Of a stretch of DNA of 64,000 bases, positions 1-7,827 are shown piece after piece (the first letter of the stretch is position 1; each line of letters starts with the position of its first letter). The DNA is from CBDBZX01 sp965213645. GTDB taxonomy: Bacteria > Deinococcota > Deinococci > Deinococcales > Trueperaceae. Position numbers and translations under genes: made by a program. Where the stretch lies: NCBI GenBank assembly GCA_965213645.1, contig CBDBZX010000002.1:62001-126000 (forward strand), given 5' to 3'. Under the pieces are notes generated by a model. The model searched no databases. It was not told the DNA's origin and worked only from the letters and a program-made list of their open reading frames with translations.

Positions 1-363
1 ATACGGCGATAGGAGGATTCTGGCTTGGCGTGACCTTGAAACGCTAAACTTAAACTGACCAAGTTCACGCTCTTCTCTTGAATCAGCACGAGCACCAAGG
101 TGCTCAGGCATTTGAGTCTTGCATTATTAAGTGACAAGTGCGCAGCTAGCGTTTCTTTGAGTTGTGTTTTATGCTTGTGGAGGCTTCCTTGAGATTCTTT
201 CACACAGTTATTCTCGTACAGGAAGCCACTTCCTTTCAATTTGTCCCGTACTTAGGTCAAGTACACAAATTAGTGAAGCGGCTAGATTCTTAACCGTTTC
301 CTACAGTATGAGTGATGAGTCAGTTGAGCGGCTATCAATTTGCTCACCGAAGTAATTTACCTT
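1..363. other. No gene recognised
   Basis: I see no convincing gene here. The only open frame (about 63 codons near 164-355) has no ribosome-binding site, no recognisable motif and an unusual composition, so I leave it out. The stretch lies downstream of the HigBA pair, which is read leftwards, and may hold its terminator. Confidence 0.4.
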
Positions 364-756
364 TTAGAGAAATACCGCTGGCGACACACCAAACCGCTCA
401 GCCAATACACGCATATGCCGTGCGTTGAGTTCACGCTTACCGCTCAATAATTCGGATACTACACCTTGCGAACCGACTTCAGGCAAATCGGACTGAGTAA
501 GATTATGTTCTTCCATAAAATACCGGAGCATCTCTCGTCCAGAGACATCAGGGATTTTATAGTGAACCTCTTCGTAGCTGTGCATAACCGTGCCGAGCGT
601 ATCGAGTAGGTCGTAAAGGGGGTGAGTCTCATCTGTGCCGACTTCATCAATAAGTTCGTTGAGGTAAATAACTGCCCTGTCGTAGTCCTCTTCGTTTTGA
701 ATAGAAAGAACAGGTCGAACGGCTGACCAGTAGGTTTCCAACTCTTTAATGCTCAT
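364..756 (-). CDS. higA: HigA-type antitoxin with helix-turn-helix
   Basis: Antitoxin of a type II toxin-antitoxin pair; it should bind and neutralise the upstream-encoded HigB ribonuclease and repress their shared promoter. The first half is an acidic helical region (about residues 1-70); the C-terminal half is a compact XRE-like helix-turn-helix containing NLTQSDLP and VVSELLSGKRELNARHMRVLAERF, written here as separate motifs, which is the usual HigA order for this subfamily. I choose the ATG at 754-756 because it overlaps the toxin stop as ATGA; an in-frame GTG nine bases upstream is possible. Toxin-first gene order is typical of higBA. Regulation is probably autogenous. Confidence in family is high; the target is inferred. 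Confidence 0.88.
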   Translation of the reverse strand: MSIKELETYWSAVRPVLSIQNEEDYDRAVIYLNELIDEVGTDETHPLYDLLDTLGTVMHSYEEVHYKIPDVSGREMLRYFMEEHNLTQSDLPEVGSQGVVSELLSGKRELNARHMRVLAERFGVSPAVFL

Positions 757-1040
757 TGCTTCCACCCTTCTTCGTCATATTCTCTGTGCGTCAAAACGTG
801 TTGGATAAGAACTTTGCCGCGATTGAAATGTATCGCCGCGATAAGCCGGTAGTTGTTACCGCCAATGTTGAAGACGAATAAATCCCCCACTTTATCCACG
901 CTAGGAAACGCTTTGCGCAGCTCGCCAAACGTCCTAAAGTCAGTTTTGCTAACGACTTTGTACCACCGCTCGAGCGGCGCTTCACTCTTAGGATGTTTCT
1001 CCCAAAAGGTGACAAGTGCTCTTTTGCTGAGGATATGCAC
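753..1040 (-). CDS. higB: HigB-type mRNA interferase toxin
   Basis: Predicted ribosome-dependent mRNA endonuclease of the HigB family (PF09907 type). The 95-residue length, the start MHILSKRAL, the central VFNIGGNNYRLIAAI strand pair and the ending THREYDEEGW match the E. coli K-12 HigB fold pattern. The basic and histidine residues near the C-terminus (VLTHREYD) are where the family keeps catalytic side chains. It starts with GTG at 1038-1040. A TACAAT box lies five bases before this codon, so the mRNA may be leaderless. The stop overlaps the antitoxin start by four bases, giving translational coupling. An active toxin is plausible because no frame damage is visible. Confidence 0.88.
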   Translation of the reverse strand: MHILSKRALVTFWEKHPKSEAPLERWYKVVSKTDFRTFGELRKAFPSVDKVGDLFVFNIGGNNYRLIAAIHFNRGKVLIQHVLTHREYDEEGWKQ

Positions 1041-1128
1041 AGTGCATTGTATCTCAAAAGGAGATAGAGCATTGTAAAAAAGAAGCGCACTACCCTCGGT
1101 GCGCCATTATCTATATTTCCGAAGGGGT

Positions 1129-2244
1129 TTACAGCCGCTCCTGAATCACCCCACCACCCAACAACCTCTCTCCGTCATACACCACCGCCGACTGCCCCTT
1201 CGTAATCGCAAAAGTAGGCTCGTCAAAGTGAAGCTCAAAGGAGGTGTCGCCCAGCAGCTCGAGCCGCGCTTTCACCGGCCTTTGCCTGTAACGTGTTTGC
1301 GCCATGACTCGAGTCGGAAGTTTATCGACATCGGTTAAAAAGCTCGCCTTGTGAGCGCGGAGCTTGTCGGCGTAGCACATCTCACGACTACCCACGACAA
1401 TAGTATTATCTTCACCACGTATGTCTACAACGAAACGCCCTAAGTGCGAGTGATAGAGCCCTAGACCCTTGCGCTGTCCAATCGTGTAAAACTGAACGCC
1501 ATTATGTTGACCTATCTCTTTATAACCATCGAGCGTGTCCAGAATCGGACCGGGGTTCGGCTCGCTGAACTCAGACAAGTAGTTTTTGACTGACGAGGTG
1601 ATGAAGCATAGGCCGCTCGAGGATTTCTTCTCCGCCACCATGAAGTCGCGCTCAGAAGCCATCTCGCGCACTTGGTCCTTGGTCAACTCGCCTAGCGGGA
1701 AGAGGAGGTAGGGCAAGATGTCTCGAGGCAAGGCCCACAAGAAATAGGTTTGGTCTTTGGAGTCGTCGCGCCCACGGTGGAGTTCGACGCCGTTCGGTCC
1801 GTCCATGCGGCGCACGTAGTGACCCGTCGCCATGAACTCACAGCCGAGCATCTGCGCTCTTTTCACAAACGAGCCGAACTTGATGTCGCGGTTGCACCAG
1901 ACGCACGGATTGGGCGTCTCCCCCTTCTGATAGGTCGGAATAAAGGGGGCGATGACGATTTCGTCGAATTTGTCGCGGTAGTCCAAGAGGTAAAAAGGTA
2001 CGTCGATCTTATCCGCGATGCGCCGCGCGTCGTAAGCTGCGCCGGGGCTACAGCAGAGGTCGAACGACCCGCGTGGGCGGTCATCGGGCCAGAAGCGCAG
2101 CATGGAGCCCACCACCTCAAAGCCCTGTTCTTGTAGTAGAGAGGTCGCCACAGACGAGTCCACGCCGCCCGACATAGCGCACAGTACTTTGGGTGCGTCT
2201 GTTTGAGGTATTGCCTCTGAGTTAGGATAGGTCGCCGTGCTCAC
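1129..2244 (-). CDS. mnmA: tRNA-specific 2-thiouridylase MnmA
   Basis: Cytoplasmic enzyme that adds sulfur to U34 of tRNA-Lys, -Glu and -Gln using ATP and a persulfide donor. The N-terminal PP-loop ATPase shows SGGVDSS at about residues 25-31. The two catalytic cysteines are visible: one in NPCVWCN (about residue 113) and one in SGLCFI (about residue 210). The tail carries the beta-barrel domain with YTIGQRKGLG and RYRQRP. Length 371 is normal. The start is GTG at 2242-2244; a TAAACT box sits eight bases upstream, so transcription may begin almost at the start codon. It is transcribed toward the HigBA pair but separated from it by about 90 bases. Confidence 0.96.
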   Translation of the reverse strand: MSTATYPNSEAIPQTDAPKVLCAMSGGVDSSVATSLLQEQGFEVVGSMLRFWPDDRPRGSFDLCCSPGAAYDARRIADKIDVPFYLLDYRDKFDEIVIAPFIPTYQKGETPNPCVWCNRDIKFGSFVKRAQMLGCEFMATGHYVRRMDGPNGVELHRGRDDSKDQTYFLWALPRDILPYLLFPLGELTKDQVREMASERDFMVAEKKSSSGLCFITSSVKNYLSEFSEPNPGPILDTLDGYKEIGQHNGVQFYTIGQRKGLGLYHSHLGRFVVDIRGEDNTIVVGSREMCYADKLRAHKASFLTDVDKLPTRVMAQTRYRQRPVKARLELLGDTSFELHFDEPTFAITKGQSAVVYDGERLLGGGVIQERL

Positions 2245-2303
2245 AACAGGTCAGTTTAACAACTCTGGGGAGGTAACATTTTTGGCAAGCTACACAAATG
2301 AAA

Positions 2304-2324
2304 CGAGAGGTCGTTGACCTCTCG
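2304..2324 (-). terminator. Perfect 9-bp hairpin, possible terminator
   Basis: CGAGAGGTC and GACCTCTCG flank a 3-base GTT loop. On the minus strand the stem is followed by a T-rich stretch (TTTCATTT), so it could end the small upstream membrane-protein transcript before mnmA. It also contains the locally frequent word GAGAGGTC. Confidence 0.4.
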
Positions 2325-2387
2325 AGAGTTTCACGGTGGAGAAAGTTTAATAGATAGCGTTGGCTAACCCGTGGCGAGCAGACCTCT

Positions 2388-2534
2388 TCACCTCATCTTC
2401 AACCGACTCACGAGCGTGAAGCCTGCGACGCCGCCCCCTATTGCTAAGAGGGGCGCAGCCTCGGGCAAACCGACGGCGATACCGAGAAATAAACCTAAAA
2501 TCAGACCTGTTGTAGCAGCAGCGAAGGAATCCAT
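2388..2534 (-). CDS. Small glycine-rich membrane protein (48 aa)
   Basis: A short ORF of 48 codons not assignable to a known family. The product starts MDSFAAATTGLILGLFLG and continues with a second hydrophobic, glycine-rich segment, ending in the basic residues RLKMR; this gives two likely membrane spans with a short loop. A plausible Shine-Dalgarno AAGAGGT lies just before the ATG (532-534 of the third kilobase, i.e. 2532-2534). A hairpin lies downstream at 2304-2324. It points the same way as mnmA, 140 bases upstream of it. Coding status is supported by the hydrophobic pattern and RBS only. Confidence 0.5.
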   Translation of the reverse strand: MDSFAAATTGLILGLFLGIAVGLPEAAPLLAIGGGVAGFTLVSRLKMR

Positions 2535-3102
2535 GACCTCTTTATCTTAACCGACTTCATGAGTTTCGCACATGACGCAAATGTACTGGCTCACCAGTAG
2601 TTTTAGATGAGACATAAATGTACTTGGGGGTGAGTATCAGCTTCCCGGTAATCTTGTGAGGTGTTGAGGTAGAAAGCCTTTTAGCGAATCAGGAAAAGAC
2701 TAAAATCTGCCTGCCGAACCGCTCTTCCGCGACCAGAACACATAGACGCTCTGTTTTTATGTTACGCTTTGAAGAGGTCAGCGCGAATGGTTGACCGAGC
2801 AGCATATTTTAGCGGCAATTTTTGATACTGACATTCGTTTGAACGGTATCTCGAGGATGCAAAGCGCGTAGGCAAGAACGAGGGAGCGCACACGCATTCT
2901 CTGCCCCGGTTCGACCTAAACCTACCGCCTTCTTCCACACTTCACTACTTTTTCCTTTTCTTACAACTTATCAATTTAGTCTCTACAACTTAGCTTTATG
3001 TCGTGTGTGAACCCTATTACGGTTATAGTGCGACGCCCTCTACGGTTGTGCTTGACTAGGATTTCCGACGGACACGTCGGAGCATGACATGAAAGGTCAT
3101 TT
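2535..3102. other. Intergenic region, leader of helicase gene
   Basis: No gene recognised over about 570 bases. It separates the minus-strand mnmA group from the plus-strand helicase and must hold promoters for both directions. The only clear structure is the pair of hairpins described next to the helicase start. Confidence 0.4.
3064..3100 (+). promoter_or_regulatory. Two hairpins in helicase 5' leader
   Basis: A 7-bp stem TCCGACG/CGTCGGA with a GACA loop (3064-3081) is followed at once by ATGAC/GTCAT (3084-3100), whose loop and 3' arm hold the purine-rich GAAAGG that would be the ribosome-binding site for the ATG at 3103. This could occlude translation. The function is inference only. Confidence 0.35.
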
Positions 3103-4665
3103 ATGTTTACTGATTACACCCTATCCGAAAACGTCCTCCACACACTTCAGAACAAAGGGTTTACGACGCCCACCCCGATTCAAGCCGCCACGCTGCCGCA
3201 TTCGCTCGCAGGGCGCGACATCTTAGGGCAAGCCCGCACGGGAACGGGTAAAACGCTAGCGTTCGGTCTGCCGATGGCGAGCGGGCTCGAAGCCGACAGA
3301 AGCAAAGGGCGTGCGCCGAGAGCGTTTATTCTCACGCCAACGCGCGAGTTGGCGCTGCAAGTCGCGGGCGAACTCGAGTGGGTCGCCCCGCATCTGGGCG
3401 TCATAACGGTCTATGGCGGCACGGGCTACGGCAAGCAAGCCTCCGACCTCAAGCGTGGCTGCGACATCGTCGTGGCGACGCCGGGGCGGGCGCTTGACTA
3501 TCTCAATAGAGGCGTATTGACCCTCTCGAGCGTTCAATTCGTCGTTTTAGATGAAGCCGATGAGATGCTCTCGATGGGCTTTGAAGAGGATGTGGAAACG
3601 CTCTTGGCCGCGACGCCGAGCGAGCGTCAGACGATGTTCTTCTCCGCGACCTTGCCGCGCTGGGCAAAAAACTTGGCGAAGAAGCACCTCAACAACCCCG
3701 AGCACGCCGACCTCATGCGTGAAGAAGAGGTCTCTTACGAGGAACGCGCCATCGAAGCGAACGTGAATCAGCGTTTGGGCATCTTGTCCGACCTTTTGCA
3801 CGCGCATCACGGTGAAAAGACCATCATCTTCACCCATACGAAAGCCGAAGTAGATAAACTTGCCAAAGACTTAAACGCCAACGGACACGCCGCCGAAGCG
3901 ATTCACGGCGACCTCAATCAGACTCAGCGCGAGCGCGTTTTAGCGCGTTTTCGCTCGGGACAGGTAAACGCGCTAATCGGTACGAACGTCGCGGCGAGAG
4001 GTTTGGACATCCCCGAGGTGGACCTAGTCGTTCACTACCGTATCCCGAGCGATACCGACGCCTATCAGCACCGTTCCGGGCGCACCGGCAGAGCGGGACG
4101 TGAAGGAACGGTTGTCCTGCTCTACGGGACTCGTGAGAAGCGGGCGCTGTCGCAGCTCGAGCGCGCCGTCTCCCGCCAGTTCAAACGGGTCGCCGCGCCG
4201 ACACCTGAGCGGGTGCAAGACCTTAAACTCGAGCGCCTTCTCGCCCATGCTCAGTCACAGTCCGACGAGGATAAAGGTTTTTGGCGTGAGACCGCTCAGG
4301 ACTTAATCGACAGTCAAGACAGCGAAACACTCGCCGGAGTGTTCGCTCTCATCTTGGGCGGCGCACCTGCGCCCAAGAGCCTCCTCACGGGTGAAGAGGG
4401 TTGGGTCACGCTCGGACTTGAAGGCAACATCGGCACGGTGGGCCACGTCGTGCGCCAACTCAAAGACGCGGGCGTAGGCGAGCTTGGACGTATTGAGTTG
4501 ACGGTCAAGGGTGCGTACGCGGATGTGCGTCCTGAGAAGGTTGATTTAGAGATAGACACTTTAGAGGTCAGTCAAGCCAAAGCGCCGCTTGCCAAACCCA
4601 GAAGCAAACCTCAAGGCAAGCCGAATAGACGCAAGTCACGGGGGCGGGCGGAAGCGAGAAGGTAA
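3103..4665 (+). CDS. DEAD-box RNA helicase, Hera-like
   Basis: ATP-dependent RNA helicase, probably acting in rRNA or ribosome assembly and cold adaptation. Helicase motifs run in order: Q motif (GFTTPTPIQ), Walker A ARTGTGKT, PTRELA, TPGR, DEAD at about residue 151, SAT, and in the second RecA domain the motifs HGDLNQTQRE, ARGLDIPEV and HRSGRTGRAGR. After residue 370 come a helical segment suited to dimerisation and an RRM-like RNA-binding domain (about 425-485, with GNIGTVGHVVRQL), then a basic tail rich in K, R and P. This architecture and the 520-residue length match Thermus Hera. It stands alone, with a structured leader and a GAAAGG-type RBS. Confidence 0.93.
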   Translation: MFTDYTLSENVLHTLQNKGFTTPTPIQAATLPHSLAGRDILGQARTGTGKTLAFGLPMASGLEADRSKGRAPRAFILTPTRELALQVAGELEWVAPHLGVITVYGGTGYGKQASDLKRGCDIVVATPGRALDYLNRGVLTLSSVQFVVLDEADEMLSMGFEEDVETLLAATPSERQTMFFSATLPRWAKNLAKKHLNNPEHADLMREEEVSYEERAIEANVNQRLGILSDLLHAHHGEKTIIFTHTKAEVDKLAKDLNANGHAAEAIHGDLNQTQRERVLARFRSGQVNALIGTNVAARGLDIPEVDLVVHYRIPSDTDAYQHRSGRTGRAGREGTVVLLYGTREKRALSQLERAVSRQFKRVAAPTPERVQDLKLERLLAHAQSQSDEDKGFWRETAQDLIDSQDSETLAGVFALILGGAPAPKSLLTGEEGWVTLGLEGNIGTVGHVVRQLKDAGVGELGRIELTVKGAYADVRPEKVDLEIDTLEVSQAKAPLAKPRSKPQGKPNRRKSRGRAEARR

Positions 4666-4815
4666 AACAGCAATCCAGTCGAGCTGGACGAACGGTGAGT
4701 TCCGAGCAACCCAGTCATACCCGCTACGCAGGGCTTACGAAGTTTCCCTCCGGGAACAGGGCTGGGCGAACGGCGAGCAATGAGTTTTTGATTTTCACTC
4801 ATTGCTCATTGCTTT
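4666..4815. repeat. Family 2 repeat with a nested family 4 piece
   Basis: The outer parts (CAATCCAGTCGAGCTGGACG, then GAGCAATGAG and CTCATTGCTCATTGCTTTCA) match the repeats at 20165-20284 and 31243-31348. The middle (about 4700-4770, with CGCAGGGCTTACGAAGTTTC) matches in inverse orientation the family 4 element at 23401-23520, so one repeat appears inserted in another. Confidence 0.7.
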
Positions 4816-4889
4816 CAACTGCTTCGTACTGATTCTCTCTCTTCACAGGGCAAGGTGCGCTAAACTGTACCTAACTACGGAGGTCGGTC

Positions 4890-5234
4890 TTGAAAGTCAT
4901 TCGAATCGTTCAGCTTATCCTGGTGCTCGTGCTGATCGCCTACCTGCTGATTTTGCACAATATCAACCCGCAGACGATTATTTTGCCCTTTATCTTGCCC
5001 CTACCCACCGCGCTGGTCCTCACCCTCACGATTATCCTCAGCTTTTTGGCGGGGTGGAGCGCGTCGTTGGGGCGGATTTGGTCGCTCAGCCGCGAGAATC
5101 GGAAGTTGGAGCGCCGCCTCATCGAACTAGGCGAGGAGCCCGAGGAGCCTGTGATTCCTGACCGCGCGGATGACGCGAAGAGCGACGAAAAAGTTGAGAA
5201 AAAGCGTTTACCTGAGCCCAAACGCCGCGCCTAG
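4890..5234 (+). CDS. LapA-domain (DUF1049) inner membrane protein
   Basis: Small integral membrane protein of the LapA/DUF1049 family; in E. coli LapA works with LapB in lipopolysaccharide control, but the role here is unknown. Two transmembrane helices are clear (about residues 5-25 and 40-62), followed by a coiled-coil-like charged segment (RENRKLERRLIELGEE) and an acidic/basic tail. The TTG at 4890 is chosen because GGAGGT lies seven bases before it. The stop codon touches the recJ ATG with no gap, so the two genes are almost certainly cotranscribed and translationally coupled, an arrangement that says little about shared function. Confidence 0.82.
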   Translation: MKVIRIVQLILVLVLIAYLLILHNINPQTIILPFILPLPTALVLTLTIILSFLAGWSASLGRIWSLSRENRKLERRLIELGEEPEEPVIPDRADDAKSDEKVEKKRLPEPKRRA

Positions 5235-7463
5235 ATGGATAGTGCGCTAGCTCGAGACATCACCCCTTTGGTCACGCGCTGGACAGTGCGCCGCGCTGCG
5301 CCGCCCAAAGAGGTCAAACAGCTTTCTAAAGACCTCGGCATTCCCCCTCTGTTAGCGAGTATTTTGTACGCGAGAGGATTTCGGGATGCATCGCTCGAGT
5401 GGCTCCAACCCCCTTTGGCACTCACCCCGATTCCAGAGTTGAATGAGGCGGCAGAACGCTTGGAGCACGCCCTCAAGTCGAAGAAGCGCATCCTCATCCA
5501 CGGCGACTACGACGCCGACGGTATCAGCGGCACAGCCGTTCTTATTTTGGGGTTGCGGGCGCTAGGCGGTAACGTCACGCCGTTTATTCCGAACCGCCTA
5601 ACAGACGGCTACGGCGTCTCACCGCACCGCGTCGCAGAACACGCCGAACGCGCCGAGCTGTTCGTCACGGTGGACTGCGGCATCAGCAATTTGCAAGAGG
5701 TTGCAGCGCTTCAAGCAAGAGGGGTTGAGGTCATCGTCACCGACCACCACCATCCAGGGCAAGTGCCGCCCTCATGTTTAGTCGTTCACCCGTCGCTTTC
5801 TCCATCAGCGAAAAAGGGTCTACCCGAACTCACCGGGGCGGGCGTAGCGTATCACCTCTTGTGGGCGCTGCATGAGCGCTTAGGGCTCGAGCCCCCTACC
5901 GACTACAGCGACCTCGCCTCCATCGGCACGATTGCTGACGTTGCGCCCTTGTTAGGGGAAAACCGGGCGCTCATCAACGAAGGTTTGGAGAGGTTGAAAG
6001 ATTCGAAGTGGCCCGGACTTAGAGCGGTTTTAGCAAGGGCGCTTAGTTCGGGAAATCCTACGGCTCGAGATGTCGCCTTCGGCATTGCCCCACGTCTCAA
6101 CGCAGCAGGGCGTCTAGGTGAGGCGGACTTGGGTTTGGAACTCCTCACCACCGCCTCGGAGCGCCGCGCCAAAGAGTTAGCTGCTTACCTCGACGCTCGC
6201 AACAACGATCGTCGTAAAGTCCAAGATGAGATGCTCACCGAAGCTCTGGAAAAAGTTGACCCTAGCGCCCCAGCGCTCATCCTGGACGACCTGGGATGGC
6301 ATCCTGGCGTGATGGGTATCGTCGCGAGCAAACTCTTAGAGCGCTTTTTCAAGCCCGTCTTTATCATCGCTAAAGGGAAAGGCTCGGTGCGTTCAGTCCC
6401 AAATATCTCAGCGGTGGAGGGTCTTCACTACGCGGCAGAGACCTTAGAGCGTTTTGGCGGTCACTCGCAGGCGGCGGGCTTTGCGATCCGCGAGGGAAAT
6501 ATCGGTGCGTTCAAGGATAAGATTTTAGAGTACGTCGCCAAACACCCTACACCGCAACCCGAAGTCGTCGCTGACGCCCTTTTAGACCCTGCTCAGATTG
6601 ACGCAGAGCTTTTAGGGGCTATAAACGGGCTCGAGCCCTATGGACAAGGCCACCCCTCGCCTCTTTTTGCGCTCACGGGTCCTTTAGATATGGCGAGAGG
6701 CGTTGGACAGTCCGGTAAACACCTGCAACTGCGTGTGGGCGGCGTCAAAGGTATCTCCTGGAACAAAGGCGAAAACGCCGCCGCGCTCGTCGGCAAGCGC
6801 ACCGTCAATGCCGTGGCGAGTTTGCGCGAGAACGAGTGGCAAGGGCGCAAGTCCGTCGAGTTCGTCGCCGAAGCCGTGCGCGTGGCTGCGCCGCTCGGGT
6901 TTGCTGACAGCAGTTTCGATGAAGAGACGGAACCGTCTCGCATTCACAGGGGGACGCCGAACCGTGATGTGAGCCGTCCCAGTATTAAAAGGGAAGATTG
7001 GCAACCTGGGCAAGAGATACCCGCGCACCTCTTTATCCGCACGCTGCCTTTGGAGCAAGACAACCCACTCAACCTCTTGCGCCCGGTAGAAACGCTCGTT
7101 CAGTCGGATTCTCACCTTTACTTTGTTCTGTCAGAGGTGGAGTTGGTGAGGTTAGAGAACTTCCTCCCTTTATTTCCCACCGTCCTCGACTTGCGCCGCG
7201 CCTTTGTGGGTTTGCAGCGGCAAAATTGCCTTCCCTTCGGCGGCAAGAAGGGTGAGCTATGCCGCGTATGCTTAGAAGAGTTGGAGCTTTTAGACGATAA
7301 GGGGCGCGTGTTGGCGGGGCAAAAGCGTGAACCGTATAGCTCGGAAACGCTCTTAAAAGGTTTAACGGAACATTATAGATTGCAGACTTTCATCAATGCG
7401 TACCGCGCTCTGGATGAGGATTCGTTTGCGCAGACGGTAACGACGCTTTTTGGGACGGAGTAG
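5235..7463 (+). CDS. recJ: Single-stranded-DNA exonuclease RecJ
   Basis: 5'-3' single-strand DNA exonuclease of the DHH phosphoesterase superfamily, used in RecFOR recombination and mismatch repair. Visible motifs: HGDYDADG (residues 89-96), VTVDCGIS, the DHHH signature (about 173), the second-domain APRLNAAGRLG and the DHHA1 motif GGHSQAAGFAI. Beyond residue 570 is a further domain with no catalytic motif, resembling the C-terminal domain IV of Deinococcus radiodurans RecJ. Length 742 is long for the family, which fits this extension. ATG directly follows the LapA-like stop. The recF gene of the same pathway lies at 55.3 kb in this window. Confidence 0.96.
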   Translation: MDSALARDITPLVTRWTVRRAAPPKEVKQLSKDLGIPPLLASILYARGFRDASLEWLQPPLALTPIPELNEAAERLEHALKSKKRILIHGDYDADGISGTAVLILGLRALGGNVTPFIPNRLTDGYGVSPHRVAEHAERAELFVTVDCGISNLQEVAALQARGVEVIVTDHHHPGQVPPSCLVVHPSLSPSAKKGLPELTGAGVAYHLLWALHERLGLEPPTDYSDLASIGTIADVAPLLGENRALINEGLERLKDSKWPGLRAVLARALSSGNPTARDVAFGIAPRLNAAGRLGEADLGLELLTTASERRAKELAAYLDARNNDRRKVQDEMLTEALEKVDPSAPALILDDLGWHPGVMGIVASKLLERFFKPVFIIAKGKGSVRSVPNISAVEGLHYAAETLERFGGHSQAAGFAIREGNIGAFKDKILEYVAKHPTPQPEVVADALLDPAQIDAELLGAINGLEPYGQGHPSPLFALTGPLDMARGVGQSGKHLQLRVGGVKGISWNKGENAAALVGKRTVNAVASLRENEWQGRKSVEFVAEAVRVAAPLGFADSSFDEETEPSRIHRGTPNRDVSRPSIKREDWQPGQEIPAHLFIRTLPLEQDNPLNLLRPVETLVQSDSHLYFVLSEVELVRLENFLPLFPTVLDLRRAFVGLQRQNCLPFGGKKGELCRVCLEELELLDDKGRVLAGQKREPYSSETLLKGLTEHYRLQTFINAYRALDEDSFAQTVTTLFGTE

Positions 7464-7827
7464 CCAAAGGTAAATTAGAGAGGTGAGGGCGGTGTGCAAG
7501 AGGTTACAGAAATTAACTCGAGCCCTCCCACATAAACGCTCAACCTCTTCACTTCACAATCATCGCTCTCGGTGAAGAAGTGTGCGGTGTAGGGGCAATT
7601 CATGCAGTAATAAATCATGTGCCCCTACTGCATTTGCCACCTTCTGTAACTTTTTCAGCGTGGTCTACCCGTAAGAACATGTGGATAAGAGGTCACGCGG
7701 GCGCTGCAAAATAATATGGATAAAGCGTAAGCGCAGAACGCAACAAAAGTCCCTGCTGAGAGGTTCAAACCTCAACTTCGTGCATTCAAATCGCTCTATT
7801 TACTCCCTAAACATGCCATAATAAATC
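7464..7827. other. Intergenic region with inverted repeat
   Basis: No gene seen. It contains an inverted repeat, GTAGGGGCA at 7589-7597 and TGCCCCTAC at 7620-7628, with a 22-base loop. Just before the next gene, CATAAT at 7817-7822 lies five bases from its ATG, suggesting a leaderless promoter. Confidence 0.5.
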
